From Citrobacter gillenii (GTDB taxonomy: Bacteria; Pseudomonadota; Gammaproteobacteria; Enterobacterales; Enterobacteriaceae): a DNA stretch of 64,000 bases. The translations under genes were made by a program, and so were the position numbers. The notes beneath the pieces are model-generated. The model worked only from the letters and a program-made list of their open reading frames with translations. It did no database searches and was not told where the DNA came from. Below, piece by piece: positions 1 to 9,400 of the stretch (positions within the stretch are counted from its first letter, which is position 1; each line of letters begins with the position of its first letter). Location of the stretch: positions 248,001 to 312,000 of the forward strand of contig NZ_SUQN01000002.1 of assembly GCF_013337685.1 (NCBI RefSeq). Reading direction: 5' to 3'.

Positions 1-26
1 GCGTTTATATTATCGTCGTGCTATGG

Positions 27-50
27 TACATACATTCACAAATGTATGTA
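27..50. promoter_or_regulatory. AcrR operator in the acrA-acrR control region
   Basis: A 24-bp inverted repeat with arms TACATACATT and AATGTATGTA lies just upstream of acrR. It matches the operator known for AcrR in E. coli, so it should repress both acrR and the divergent acrAB pump operon, which lies left of the window. Confidence 0.85.
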
Positions 51-78
51 AATCTAACGCCTGTAAATTCACTAACAT

Positions 79-723
79 ATGGCACGAAAAACCAAACAAC
101 AAGCGCAGGAAACGCGTCAACACATTCTCGATGTAGCTCTGCGTTTGTTCTCGCAACAAGGGGTCTCTTCCACCTCGCTTGCAGAGATCGCAAAAGCCGC
201 TGGCGTCACGCGTGGTGCAATCTATTGGCATTTCAAAAACAAGTCGGATTTATTCAGTGAAATCTGGGAGCTGGCAAAACCCAATATTGATGAACTAGAG
301 TCTGAGTATCAGGCAAAATTCCCTGACGATCCACTATCAGTATTAAGAGAAATTTTAGTTTACGTTCTTGAAGCTACCGTGACAGAAGAACGCCGGCGTT
401 TGCTGATGGAGATTATATTCCACAAATGCGAGTTTGTCGGGGAAATAGCCTCTGTTCAGTTGGCACAACGTAGCCTGTGTCTTGAAAACTATGATCGCAT
501 CGAGCAAACCCTTCGCAACTGTATGAACGCAAAAATGTTGCCGGAGAATCTGAACACGCGTCGTGTGGCGGTGTTACTGCGCAGCTATCTTTCCGGCATT
601 TTAGAAAACTGGTTATTTGCACCAGAGTCTTTTGATCTGAAAAAAGACGCGCGTGAATATGTCGCTGTGCTGCTGGAAATGTGTCTGCTGTGCCCTACGC
701 TTCGCGTGCCTGAGACCTGCTGA
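79..723 (+). CDS. acrR: TetR-family repressor AcrR of the AcrAB efflux pump
   Basis: This 214-residue protein (E. coli AcrR has 215) is a TetR-type one-component repressor. The N-terminal helix-turn-helix spans roughly residues 10-55 and includes the TetR signature around [11 protein letters not shown]; the C-terminal part is the ligand-binding domain that senses dyes, bile-type compounds and antibiotics. The ATG at 79 lies just after a palindromic operator, fitting autoregulation and repression of the divergent acrAB. The frame is intact with no sign of the truncations that cause efflux overexpression in clinical isolates. Identity is clear from family knowledge and position before mscK. Confidence 0.95.
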   Translation: MARKTKQQAQETRQHILDVALRLFSQQGVSSTSLAEIAKAAGVTRGAIYWHFKNKSDLFSEIWELAKPNIDELESEYQAKFPDDPLSVLREILVYVLEATVTEERRRLLMEIIFHKCEFVGEIASVQLAQRSLCLENYDRIEQTLRNCMNAKMLPENLNTRRVAVLLRSYLSGILENWLFAPESFDLKKDAREYVAVLLEMCLLCPTLRVPETC

Positions 724-737
724 CCAGAGGGTTTCAC

Positions 738-755
738 TCCAGGAATTTTCCTGGA
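738..755 (+). terminator. hairpin after acrR
   Basis: A perfect inverted repeat TCCAGGAA-TT-TTCCTGGA begins 15 bases after the acrR stop and is followed by CATTTTC. It probably ends acrR transcription, but the T-tract is poor. Confidence 0.4.
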
Positions 756-849
756 CATTTTCACCCCTGCTATTTTGTCCATCACAGCCGTGATATTCTA
801 GCTGCTTGACTATTTTCGGTCACTTTTCTGGTTAGAAACATTCATCCTC

Positions 850-3800
850 ATGACTATGTTGCAGCTTTATAAACGTTCACAGCATCTCATTGCTATTACC
901 ATTATTTTCTTCATTCTATTGCTGTCTTGCCAGTCATCAGCATTTGCGCGAGCGCAACAGAATGGCGAACTGCCGACGAAAGCGGATATTCAGAGCCAGC
1001 TAGACACGCTGAATAAACAAAAAGACCTTTCTGCGCAGGATAAATTGGTTCAGCAGGATCTTATCGATACCCTCGCCACGCTCGATAAAATTGAGCGCGT
1101 GAAGGACGAGACCGTTCAACTACGCCAGAAAGTGGCCCAGGCGCCGGAAAAAATGCGCGAGGCGACGGCGGCGTTAAATTCGCTCAGCGATGTCGATAAT
1201 GACGATGAAACGCGAAAAACACTGAGCGCGCTCTCTCTGCGACAACTCGAGTCGCGCGTCGCCCAGGTGCTGGATGACCTGCAAAGCGCGCAAAACGATC
1301 TGGCCGCTTATAACAGCCAACTGGTCTCGTTGCAGACGCAGCCTGAGCGCGTGCAAAACGCGATGTACACCGCCTCGCAGCAAATGCAGCAAATCCGCAA
1401 TCGCCTGGATGGAACCAGCGTTGGCGAGGCGGCATTACGCCCCAGCCAGCAGGTGCTGCTTCAGGCGCAGCAGGCATTGCTGAATGCGCAAATCGACCAG
1501 CAGCGTAAAAGCCTGGAGGGCAACACGGTTTTGCAGGATACCCTGCAAAAACAACGGGATTACGTGACGTCCAACACCAACAGGCTCGAGCATCAGCTCC
1601 AGTTGCTGCAGGAAGCGGTGAACAGCAAACGTCTGACGTTAACCGAAAAAACCGCGCAGGAAGCAGTGACGCCAGATGAAGCGGATCGTATCCAGACCAA
1701 TCCGTTGGTAAAACAGGAACTGGATATTAACCATCAGCTTAGCCAGCGCCTGATTTCCGCCACGGAAAACGGCAACTCACTGATGCAGCAAAACATTAAA
1801 GTCAAAAACTGGCTTGATCGTGCGCTGCAATCGGAACGCAATATTAAAGAACAAATCGCTGTGCTGAAGGGCAGTCTGCTGCTATCGCGCATTCTGTATC
1901 AGCAGCAGCAAACGCTGCCGTCGGCAGACGAGCTTGCTGATATGACTAACCGCATTGCCGATCTGCGTCTGGAGCAATTTGAAGTCAACCAGCAGCGTGA
2001 TGCGCTGTTCCAGAATGATGCCTTCGTTGCCAAACTGGAAGAAGGGCACAGCAATGAAGTGAACGGCGAAGTTCATGATGCGCTGCTGCAGGTTGTGGAT
2101 ATGCGCCGTGAACTGCTGGACCAGCTGAATAAGCAGTTGGGAAATCAGCTGATGATGGCGATTAACCTGCAGATCAACCAGCAGCAGTTAATGAGCGTGT
2201 CGAAGAACCTCAAGAGCATCCTCACTCAGCAAATTTTCTGGGTTAACAGCAACCGCCCAATGGACTGGGATTGGGTGAAATCCTTCCCGCAAACGCTCAA
2301 AGACCAGTTTAAGTCGATGAAAATCACCGTGAACTGGGAAAAAGCCTGGCCGGCGGTGTTTATCGCATTCCTGGCCGGTTTGCCGCTGCTGCTGGTAGCC
2401 GGGCTTATCCGCTGGCGCCTGAAGTGGCTGAAAGCGTACCAGGCGAAACTCGCCGCCGCGGTGGGTAACTTGCGCAATGACAGCCAGCTCAACACACCTA
2501 AAGCGATACTGATCGATCTGATTCGCGCCTTGCCCGCATGCCTGATTATCCTTGCCGTGGGCTTGATTCTGCTGACTATGCAACTGAACGTCAGCGATCT
2601 GCTATGGGCATTTAGCAAGAAAATGGCCGTCTTCTGGCTGGTGTTTGGCCTGTGCTGGAAGGTGCTGGAAAAAGACGGCGTGGCGATCCGCCACTTCGGC
2701 ATGCCCGCGAAACAGACCAGCCACTGGCGTCGCCAGATTGTGCGTATTAGCCTGGCACTGCTGCCGCTGAATTTCTGGTCGGTGGTCGCTGAGCTTTCGC
2801 CTCTCAATCTGATGGATGATGTGCTTGGGCAGATTGTTATTTTCTTTAACTTGCTACTTATTGCCTTCCTGGTATGGCCAATGTGTCGTGAGAGCTGGCG
2901 TGATAAGGAATCGCACGGTCTGCGCCTGGTGACGATAACCGTATTGTCGATTATTCCGATCGCGCTAATGGTGCTGACGGCGACCGGTTATTTCTATACC
3001 ACGCTGCGTTTATCCGGTCGCTGGATTGAGACCGTGTATCTGGTGATCATCTGGAACCTGCTGTACCAGACGGTGCTGCGCGGATTGAGCGTTGCGGCGC
3101 GCCGAATTGCCTGGCGTCGTGCACTTGCCCGTCGTGAGAACCTGGTGAAAGAAGGGGCCGAAGGCGCTGAGCCGCAGGAAGAACCTACCATTGCGCTGGA
3201 GCAGGTCAACCAGCAAACGCTGCGTATTACCATGCTGCTGATGGTGGCCCTGTTTGGCGTGCTGTTCTGGGCTATATGGTCCGATCTGATCACCGTGTTC
3301 AGCTATCTCGACAGTATCACGCTCTGGCATTACAACGGCACAGAAGCCGGTGCCGCGGTGGTGAAAGATGTCACTATGGGCAGCCTGCTGTTTGCGATTA
3401 TTGCCTCAATGGTGGCCTGGGCGCTGATCCGCAACTTACCGGGTCTGCTGGAAGTGTTGGTGCTGTCGCGCCTGAAAATGCGCCAGGGCGCATCGTATGC
3501 GATCACCACAATCCTCAACTACGCGATCATTGCTATCGGTGCGATGACGGTCTTCGGGTCGCTCGGCGTATCGTGGGATAAATTGCAGTGGCTGGCCGCG
3601 GCTCTGTCGGTCGGTCTCGGTTTTGGCTTACAGGAAATCTTCGGTAACTTTGTCTCGGGTCTGATCATTCTGTTCGAACGCCCGGTGCGTATCGGCGATA
3701 CCGTCACGATTGGCACTTATTCCGGGACAGTCAGTAAGATTCGTATTCGTGCGACCACCATTACCGACTTTGATCGCAAAGAAGTGATCATCCCGAACAA

Positions 3801-4215
3801 AGCGTTTGTGACCGAGCGACTGATCAACTGGTCGCTTTCAGATACCACCACGCGTCTGGTTATCCGCATTGGGGTCGCTTACGGTTCAGATCTCGATAAA
3901 GTGAAGAAAGTGCTGCTGCAGGCGGCAATGGAACACCCGAAAGTGATGCACGATCCTGAGCCAGCCGTGTTCTTCACCGCCTTCGGTGCCAGCACGCTGG
4001 ATCACGAACTGCGTCTGTATGTCCGTGAACTGCGCGACCGCAGCCACACGGTTGATGAACTTAACCGCGCGGTTGACCGCTTGTGCCGTGAAAACAACAT
4101 TGATATCGCCTTTAACCAACTCGAAGTGCACTTGCACAACGCCAAAGGGGATACCGTGACCGAGGTGAAGCGTGACATCATCAACGGTGATGATCCGACG
4201 CCTTCAGTAGGCTAA
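850..4215 (+). CDS. mscK: Potassium-dependent mechanosensitive channel MscK
   Basis: This 1121-residue protein is the large MscS-family channel MscK (KefA), which opens under membrane tension during hypo-osmotic shock, modulated by external K+. An N-terminal export signal is followed by a long periplasmic coiled-coil-rich region (about residues 40-490, many Gln/Leu repeats), then about eleven membrane segments. The final pore helix and MscS beta domain are near residues 890-1000 (AALSVGLGFGLQEIFGN and FERPVRIGDTV). The length equals that of E. coli MscK (1120). It follows acrR in the same order as in E. coli and ends at a perfect hairpin separating it from convergent ybaM. Confidence 0.95.
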   Translation: MTMLQLYKRSQHLIAITIIFFILLLSCQSSAFARAQQNGELPTKADIQSQLDTLNKQKDLSAQDKLVQQDLIDTLATLDKIERVKDETVQLRQKVAQAPEKMREATAALNSLSDVDNDDETRKTLSALSLRQLESRVAQVLDDLQSAQNDLAAYNSQLVSLQTQPERVQNAMYTASQQMQQIRNRLDGTSVGEAALRPSQQVLLQAQQALLNAQIDQQRKSLEGNTVLQDTLQKQRDYVTSNTNRLEHQLQLLQEAVNSKRLTLTEKTAQEAVTPDEADRIQTNPLVKQELDINHQLSQRLISATENGNSLMQQNIKVKNWLDRALQSERNIKEQIAVLKGSLLLSRILYQQQQTLPSADELADMTNRIADLRLEQFEVNQQRDALFQNDAFVAKLEEGHSNEVNGEVHDALLQVVDMRRELLDQLNKQLGNQLMMAINLQINQQQLMSVSKNLKSILTQQIFWVNSNRPMDWDWVKSFPQTLKDQFKSMKITVNWEKAWPAVFIAFLAGLPLLLVAGLIRWRLKWLKAYQAKLAAAVGNLRNDSQLNTPKAILIDLIRALPACLIILAVGLILLTMQLNVSDLLWAFSKKMAVFWLVFGLCWKVLEKDGVAIRHFGMPAKQTSHWRRQIVRISLALLPLNFWSVVAELSPLNLMDDVLGQIVIFFNLLLIAFLVWPMCRESWRDKESHGLRLVTITVLSIIPIALMVLTATGYFYTTLRLSGRWIETVYLVIIWNLLYQTVLRGLSVAARRIAWRRALARRENLVKEGAEGAEPQEEPTIALEQVNQQTLRITMLLMVALFGVLFWAIWSDLITVFSYLDSITLWHYNGTEAGAAVVKDVTMGSLLFAIIASMVAWALIRNLPGLLEVLVLSRLKMRQGASYAITTILNYAIIAIGAMTVFGSLGVSWDKLQWLAAALSVGLGFGLQEIFGNFVSGLIILFERPVRIGDTVTIGTYSGTVSKIRIRATTITDFDRKEVIIPNKAFVTERLINWSLSDTTTRLVIRIGVAYGSDLDKVKKVLLQAAMEHPKVMHDPEPAVFFTAFGASTLDHELRLYVRELRDRSHTVDELNRAVDRLCRENNIDIAFNQLEVHLHNAKGDTVTEVKRDIINGDDPTPSVG

Positions 4216-4226
4216 TAGGAAATGTG

Positions 4227-4257
4227 ATTGCCTGATGGCGCAGCGCCATCAGGCAAT
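4227..4257. repeat. REP-like perfect hairpin between mscK and ybaM
   Basis: The arms ATTGCCTGATGGCGC and its exact complement are separated by a single A. It lies between the convergent ends of mscK and ybaM, so it resembles a single REP unit and could serve as a two-way transcription barrier. Confidence 0.75.
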
Positions 4258-4261
4258 CCTG

Positions 4262-4423
4262 CTACCGTTCTTTTTTGGATGATGCGAGCTGTTTCGTTTC
4301 ATAATCCCGCTTAACGATCTCTAGTGCTTTCAGCACGGTTTCAGGCGCAACCTGATTCTCTTCAAGTAAGACAATCAAATCGACGGCCAGTTTGACTTCG
4401 TCCGGGGCGCTTTCAAGTGACAT
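4262..4423 (-). CDS. ybaM: Small conserved protein YbaM
   Basis: This 53-codon gene starts at the ATG at 4423 and ends in TAG at 4262. Its product begins [14 protein letters not shown] and is acidic at the N-terminus and Lys-rich at the C-terminus, matching E. coli YbaM (53 residues, DUF2496). No function is established for the family. It begins 14 bases after the priC stop on the same strand, so the two are probably co-transcribed, as in E. coli. Confidence 0.9.
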   Translation of the reverse strand: MSLESAPDEVKLAVDLIVLLEENQVAPETVLKALEIVKRDYETKQLASSKKER

Positions 4424-4437
4424 ACATTCTCCGACGA

Positions 4438-4965
4438 TTAACGGGTGATACGTGCGAGCACGTTTTCTATTCTTTCCAGCGCATGGCGACAGCGTGCCAG
4501 ACGCGCCTCGAAGGCTTCCACTTCTCGTAGCAGGCGCTGCTGCTCCTCAAAATTAGTTGCCCGAGCCAGTTGAGCCTTACGTTCGCGTGTCATCTCGACC
4601 AGTCGGCGCTCATATTCCTGATGTTGAACGCGTTTGCGCTGCCAGCGGGCAAGCCCTGGCGACGCGCTGTCCCATTCTCTGAGCGACCAGGTGGCGGTCT
4701 CACGGGAAATGGCTTCCAGTTGAGACGCTAAATGTTCAGCCAGCCAGGCTACCTGGGGACGCTGCTGGTGTTCAACGGCATGGCGTAACGCGCTCAGGTT
4801 AGCATCGGCTTCATCCAGGCAGGCCTGTAACCGTGTGCTGCGGGTGCGAAAAAGCTGGCGATCGAAGCGGGCGCTAAGCGTTGCGTGATGCGCAAGAGGG
4901 GCGCAACGCTGCCGCAGGCTGTTGAGCTGGCTTTCGAGCGTCTGAAGCAGCAGGGCGGTTTTCAC
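4438..4965 (-). CDS. priC: Primosomal replication protein N'' PriC
   Basis: PriC loads DnaB helicase onto stalled forks, together with Rep or PriA, to restart replication. The 175-residue product is Arg/Leu-rich and almost entirely helical, like E. coli PriC (175 residues), with the family pattern [19 protein letters not shown] near residues 95-115. It heads a minus-strand pair with ybaM and is divergent from ybaN, with about 70 bases for both promoters. There is no catalytic motif in this family; identification rests on overall sequence, length and position. Confidence 0.93.
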   Translation of the reverse strand: MKTALLLQTLESQLNSLRQRCAPLAHHATLSARFDRQLFRTRSTRLQACLDEADANLSALRHAVEHQQRPQVAWLAEHLASQLEAISRETATWSLREWDSASPGLARWQRKRVQHQEYERRLVEMTRERKAQLARATNFEEQQRLLREVEAFEARLARCRHALERIENVLARITR

Positions 4966-5034
4966 GATAACACTCCGATGAAAATGAGAACCGTTATGCT
5001 AAAGTAGCGATTCTCTGTGTTAAGTATTGATATT

Positions 5035-5412
5035 ATGCGACGCATTATTCTAATCATCATTGGCTGGATAGCGGTAGTGTTAGGCACGCTGGGTGTGGTT
5101 TTGCCCCTGTTGCCCACAACACCGTTTATGCTGCTGGCCGCTTGGTGCTTTGCCCGCTCATCGCCGCGTTTTCACGATTGGCTGCTGTACCGTTCATGGT
5201 TCGGCGGTTATCTGCGCCACTGGCAGAAACACCGTGCGATGCCGTCAGGGGCAAAGCCGCGCGCCATTGTGTTTATTTTGCTGACGTTTGGCGTTTCGCT
5301 GTGGCTGGTTGAGATGATGTGGGTACGCGGACTGCTGTTGGTTATTCTCGCCTGCTTGTTGATTTTTATGTGGCGGATCCCGGTGGTTGATGAAGAGCAA
5401 CAAAAGCACTGA
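5035..5412 (+). CDS. ybaN: DUF454 inner membrane protein YbaN
   Basis: This 125-residue protein has two or three hydrophobic segments (about residues 3-40 and 80-115) and the DUF454 signature around LPTTPFMLLAAWCFARSSPRFH. It is an inner membrane protein of unknown function; in other bacteria relatives sit near haem-uptake genes. I start it at the ATG at 5035 (MRRIIL), which matches the E. coli length, rather than at an upstream non-ATG codon at 5017 in the same frame. Confidence 0.9.
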   Translation: MRRIILIIIGWIAVVLGTLGVVLPLLPTTPFMLLAAWCFARSSPRFHDWLLYRSWFGGYLRHWQKHRAMPSGAKPRAIVFILLTFGVSLWLVEMMWVRGLLLVILACLLIFMWRIPVVDEEQQKH

Positions 5413-5487
5413 AGCATAATAATCGCTGTTGCAATTGTCTCCCGCAGCCAGTAAATTTGACCGTTTTCGAGCACAGGCGCAGGCGGT

Positions 5488-5513
5488 CAAAGGTTAAACA
5501 GATGTAACCTTTG
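5488..5513. promoter_or_regulatory. Perfect 9-bp inverted repeat upstream of apt
   Basis: CAAAGGTTA and TAACCTTTG are separated by 8 bases, 75 bases after ybaN and about 95 before apt. It could be an operator for an unidentified regulator, or, as RNA, a weak terminator of ybaN, since CTCTTTATATA follows. Confidence 0.4.
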
Positions 5514-5536
5514 CTCTTTATATATACAAAAAATCA

Positions 5537-5565
5537 TTCAAGACGCGTCGAGGATGGAGTATATA
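5537..5565 (+). promoter_or_regulatory. Candidate apt promoter
   Basis: TTCAAG and TATATA are spaced by 17 bases, with the -10 about 40 bases before the apt ATG. The -35 match is poor and the call rests on spacing and position. Confidence 0.35.
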
Positions 5566-5606
5566 GTGCGCCGTGAAGTAATACCGTATCAATCAGGCAC
5601 AAACTT

Positions 5607-6158
5607 ATGACCGCAACTGCACAGCAGCTTGAGTTTCTCAAAGATAGCATCAAAAGCATCAACGACTACCCAAAACCGGGCATTCTTTTCCGCGATGTCA
5701 CCAGCTTGCTGGAAGACCCGAAAGCTTACGCACTCAGCATTGAACTGCTGGTTGAGCGTTACAAAAATACGGGTATCACGAAAGTTGTCGGCACCGAAGC
5801 GCGCGGCTTCCTCTTTGGCGCACCAGTCGCCCTGGGGTTGGGCGTCGGGTTTGTTCCGGTGCGTAAACCCCATAAACTGCCACGCGAAGTAATTGCTGAA
5901 AGCTATGAGCTGGAATACGGCACAGATCAGCTGGAAATCCATGTTGATGCTATCAAACCGGGCGACAAAGTTCTGGTTGTAGACGATCTGCTGGCGACCG
6001 GCGGAACCATCGAAGCGACCGTGAAGCTGATCCGCCGTCTGGGTGGTGAAGTGACCGATGCGGCGTTCATCATCAATTTGTTCGATCTGGGTGGCGAACA
6101 GCGCCTGGAAAAACAAGGGCTGGCCTGCTACAGCCTGGTCCCTTTCCCGGGCCACTAA
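5607..6158 (+). CDS. apt: Adenine phosphoribosyltransferase
   Basis: Apt makes AMP and pyrophosphate from adenine and PRPP in purine salvage. The 183-residue protein has the PRPP-binding signature [13 protein letters not shown] (about residues 122-134) typical of type I phosphoribosyltransferases and matches the E. coli enzyme in length and almost throughout. The ATG at 5607 follows an AT-rich promoter region. It is separated from dnaX by about 200 bases containing two small hairpins, so it is probably not strictly co-transcribed with it. Confidence 0.97.
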   Translation: MTATAQQLEFLKDSIKSINDYPKPGILFRDVTSLLEDPKAYALSIELLVERYKNTGITKVVGTEARGFLFGAPVALGLGVGFVPVRKPHKLPREVIAESYELEYGTDQLEIHVDAIKPGDKVLVVDDLLATGGTIEATVKLIRRLGGEVTDAAFIINLFDLGGEQRLEKQGLACYSLVPFPGH

Positions 6159-6208
6159 GTCGGACTATCTTTTTTGCCATTTTGGCCCCGGTCAGTGCTC
6201 AAAATCCT

Positions 6209-6221
6209 CACGTACTACGTG
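6209..6221. repeat. Short palindrome in apt-dnaX gap
   Basis: CACGTA-C-TACGTG is a perfect short palindrome inside a GC-richer stretch after apt. Its wording (ACGTACTACGTGTACGCTCCGG) looks like a dispersed enterobacterial intergenic repeat, but I cannot confirm that from this window alone. Confidence 0.4.
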
Positions 6222-6290
6222 TACGCTCCGGTTTCTGTGCGCTGCCCGAAACCAAACTGACTGCAACGATAACGCCCGAATATAACGTGT

Positions 6291-6315
6291 CAACCTCGCC
6301 GTCGCTGCGAGGTTG
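6291..6315 (+). terminator. 9-bp perfect hairpin before dnaX
   Basis: CAACCTCGC pairs perfectly with GCGAGGTTG across a 7-base loop; TGTTAG follows. It may terminate or attenuate transcription from apt. The lack of a T-run makes a regulatory or mRNA-stability role equally possible. Confidence 0.4.
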
Positions 6316-6367
6316 TGTTAGCATTACTCCCCTGTGAATCCACCCTCCAGCCTTTCAGAGCCTGCCA

Positions 6368-8293
6368 ATGAGTTATCAGGTCTTAGCCCGAAAATGGCGC
6401 CCACAAACCTTTGCTGACGTCGTCGGCCAGGAACATGTGCTGACGGCACTGGCTAACGGCTTGTCGTTAGGGCGTATTCATCATGCTTATCTTTTTTCCG
6501 GCACCCGTGGCGTCGGTAAAACCTCTATCGCCCGTCTGCTGGCGAAGGGACTCAACTGTGAAACCGGCATTACCGCCACGCCCTGCGGGGTGTGTGACAA
6601 CTGCCGTGAAATCGAGCAGGGACGTTTTGTCGATCTGATTGAAATTGACGCCGCGTCGCGTACCAAGGTCGAAGATACCCGCGACCTGCTGGATAACGTC
6701 CAGTACGCGCCCGCACGTGGACGCTTTAAAGTCTATCTGATCGACGAAGTGCACATGCTGTCGCGCCACAGTTTTAACGCCTTACTGAAAACGCTCGAAG
6801 AGCCGCCAGCGCACGTTAAGTTCCTGCTGGCGACTACCGATCCGCAGAAGCTGCCGGTCACTATCCTGTCGCGCTGCCTGCAATTTCATCTTAAAGCGCT
6901 GGACGTTGAGCAGATCCGCCATCAGCTTGAGCATATCCTCAATGAGGAACACATCGCCCACGAACCGCGTGCACTGCAGCTGCTGTCGCGCGCGGCGGAC
7001 GGGAGCCTGCGCGATGCGCTAAGCCTGACCGATCAGGCGATTGCCAGCGGCGACGGCCAGGTCTCAACTCAGGCGGTGAGTACCATGCTCGGTACGCTTG
7101 ACGACGATCAAGCGCTGTCTCTGGTTGAGGCGGTGGTTTCCGGGAATGGCGAACGCGCCATGACGCTGGTTAATGACGCTGCCGCGCGTGGTATTGAATG
7201 GGAAGCGCTGCTGGTTGAGATGCTGGCGTTGCTGCACCGGATTGCGATGGTTCAGCTCACGCCTTCCGCGCTCGGTAGCGATATGGCCGCCATTGAACAA
7301 CGTATGCGCGAACTGGCGCGGACCGTGCCGCCGACCGATATTCAGCTGTATTACCAGACTCTGTTAATTGGACGTAAAGAGCTGCCGTATGCGCCGGACA
7401 GGCGTATGGGCGTAGAAATGACGCTGCTGCGGGCGCTGGCTTTTCACCCGCGCGTCCCGCTACCGGAACCCGAAGTTCCCCGCCAGTCGTTTGCACCCGC
7501 GGCTCCTACCGCGATCATGGCACCGACACAGGCCCCGGAGCAACAACCTGCGCCTGCGCATCAGGACGTGCCGTTGTCTGAGGCAACCAGCCAGGTGCTG
7601 GCTGCGCGTAGTCAGCTGCAGCGTGCTCAGGGAGCGACCAAAGCAAAAAAGAGTGAACCGGCAGCCGCATCCCGCGCGCGGCCGGTGAATAATGCTGCGC
7701 TGGAAAGACTGGCGTCGGTGACGGAACGCGTTCAGGCGCGCCCGGCGGCCTCTACGCTGGAGAAGGCACCAGCGAAAAAAGAAGCCTATCGCTGGAAGAC
7801 GACCAATCCGGTTGCAGAAGTCAAAGAAGTTGTTGCCACGCCAAAGGCGCTGAAAAAAGCGCTGGAACATGAAAAAACACCGGAACTGGCGGCAAAACTG
7901 GCGGCGGAAGCCATTGAACGCGACCCGTGGGCCGCGCAGGTCAGTCAGCTGTCATTGCCTAAGCTGGTGGAGCAGGTGGCGCTCAATGCCTGGAAAGAAG
8001 AGAATGGCAACGAGGTTCGCCTGCACCTGCGTTCCACGCAGCGGCACCTCAATTCCAGCGGTGCGCAGCAACGACTTGCTGAAGCATTGAGCAGCTTAAC
8101 GGGCTCAGCGGTTGAATTGACCATCGTTGAAGATGATAATCCTGCGGTGCGCACGCCGCTGGAGTGGCGTCAGGCCATTTATGAAGAGAAACTTGCGCAG
8201 GCGCGTGAGTCAATTATTGCGGATAATAACATTCAGACGCTGCGTCGTTTCTTCGATGCGGAGCTGGACGAAGAGAGTATTCGCCCCATTTGA
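6368..8293 (+). CDS. dnaX: DNA polymerase III tau/gamma clamp-loader subunit
   Basis: DnaX is the AAA+ motor of the clamp loader; full-length tau also binds the polymerase core and DnaB. Visible features are Walker A GTRGVGKTS at residues 45-53, the zinc cysteines C64/C73/C76/C79, a Walker B with DEVH, and the Ser-Arg-Cys sensor (ILSRC). After residue 365 comes a Pro/Ala-rich linker and then the tau-specific domains IV-V. Tau is 641 residues here versus 643 in E. coli. A complete frameshift cassette at codons 427-428 would yield a 429-residue gamma form. ybaB and recR follow, as in E. coli. Confidence 0.97.
   Translation: MSYQVLARKWRPQTFADVVGQEHVLTALANGLSLGRIHHAYLFSGTRGVGKTSIARLLAKGLNCETGITATPCGVCDNCREIEQGRFVDLIEIDAASRTKVEDTRDLLDNVQYAPARGRFKVYLIDEVHMLSRHSFNALLKTLEEPPAHVKFLLATTDPQKLPVTILSRCLQFHLKALDVEQIRHQLEHILNEEHIAHEPRALQLLSRAADGSLRDALSLTDQAIASGDGQVSTQAVSTMLGTLDDDQALSLVEAVVSGNGERAMTLVNDAAARGIEWEALLVEMLALLHRIAMVQLTPSALGSDMAAIEQRMRELARTVPPTDIQLYYQTLLIGRKELPYAPDRRMGVEMTLLRALAFHPRVPLPEPEVPRQSFAPAAPTAIMAPTQAPEQQPAPAHQDVPLSEATSQVLAARSQLQRAQGATKAKKSEPAAASRARPVNNAALERLASVTERVQARPAASTLEKAPAKKEAYRWKTTNPVAEVKEVVATPKALKKALEHEKTPELAAKLAAEAIERDPWAAQVSQLSLPKLVEQVALNAWKEENGNEVRLHLRSTQRHLNSSGAQQRLAEALSSLTGSAVELTIVEDDNPAVRTPLEWRQAIYEEKLAQARESIIADNNIQTLRRFFDAELDEESIRPI
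7629..7686 (+). promoter_or_regulatory. Programmed -1 frameshift cassette in dnaX
   Basis: All three known elements are present: a Shine-Dalgarno-like AGGGAG at 7629-7634, the slippery heptamer A-AAA-AAG at 7645-7651 in the correct phase, and a downstream stem ACCGGC (7657-7662) pairing with GCCGGT (7681-7686). After slipping, ribosomes read GAG and then TGA at 7654-7656, ending gamma one residue after the slip. This is the same arrangement as in E. coli. Confidence 0.93.
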
Positions 8294-8340
8294 TCGTAAG
8301 CCATTTTCCATGGTTTTATGGTTGTCATCCCTTAACGTGA

Positions 8341-8684
<344 letters not shown>

Positions 8685-8685
<1 letters not shown>

Positions 8686-9290
8686 TGCAAACCAGCCCGC
8701 TGTTAACTCAGCTTATGGAAGCACTGCGCTGCCTACCGGGCGTTGGCCCGAAGTCAGCGCAGCGCATGGCGTTCGCGCTACTTCAGCGCGATCGCAGCGG
8801 CGGGATGCGTCTGGCGCAGTCGTTAACGAAGGCGATGTCGGAAATCGGCCACTGTGCTGATTGCCGCACCTTCACAGAACAAGAAGTATGCAACATCTGT
8901 GCGAATCCGCGTCGCCGGGAAAACGGCCAAATTTGCGTGGTAGAGAGTCCTGCGGACATCTACGCCATTGAGCAAACGGGGCAGTTTTCCGGCCGTTATT
9001 TCGTGCTGATGGGACACCTGTCGCCGCTGGATGGCATCGGGCCTGATGATATCGGGCTTGATCGTCTGGAGCAGCGACTGGCGTCTGAGCACATCAATGA
9101 AGTGATCCTGGCGACCAACCCGACGGTCGAAGGCGAGGCTACCGCCAACTACATTGCTGAGCTGTGCATGCAATATGACGTTGAAGCCAGCCGTATCGCC
9201 CACGGCGTACCGGTTGGCGGTGAGCTGGAAATGGTCGATGGCACCACGCTGTCGCACTCTCTTGCCGGGCGTCATAAGATTAAATTCTGA
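8685..9290 (+). CDS. recR: Recombination mediator RecR
   Basis: RecR works with RecF and RecO to load RecA on SSB-coated gaps. The 201-residue protein has an N-terminal helix-hairpin-helix ([14 protein letters not shown]), a C4 zinc finger (CADC then CNIC, about residues 57-72) and a Toprim domain ([12 protein letters not shown] onward). Its start codon shares one base with the ybaB stop. The length equals that of E. coli RecR. Confidence 0.96.
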
Positions 9291-9295
9291 ACAAA

Positions 9296-9319
9296 CGGAA
9301 GCCGCGACGGCGGTTTCCG
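9296..9319 (+). terminator. Hairpin after recR
   Basis: CGGAAGCCG pairs with CGGTTTCCG (one G-U pair) six bases after the recR stop. It ends immediately before the -35 of the htpG heat-shock promoter. No U-tract follows, so termination is probably partial. Confidence 0.4.
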
Positions 9320-9348
9320 CTTGAAATTATCATTCCCTGTCCCCATTT
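9320..9348 (+). promoter_or_regulatory. Sigma-32 heat-shock promoter of htpG
   Basis: CTTGAAA (9320-9326) and CCCCATTT (9341-9348) are separated by 14 bases. This is a near-consensus RpoH promoter, as expected for htpG, and lies about 52 bases before its ATG. Confidence 0.88.
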
Positions 9349-9400
9349 CACTCTCAACGTGTTTTTACCATTAAAAATGGCATTGTTGAGGTAGATCTAC

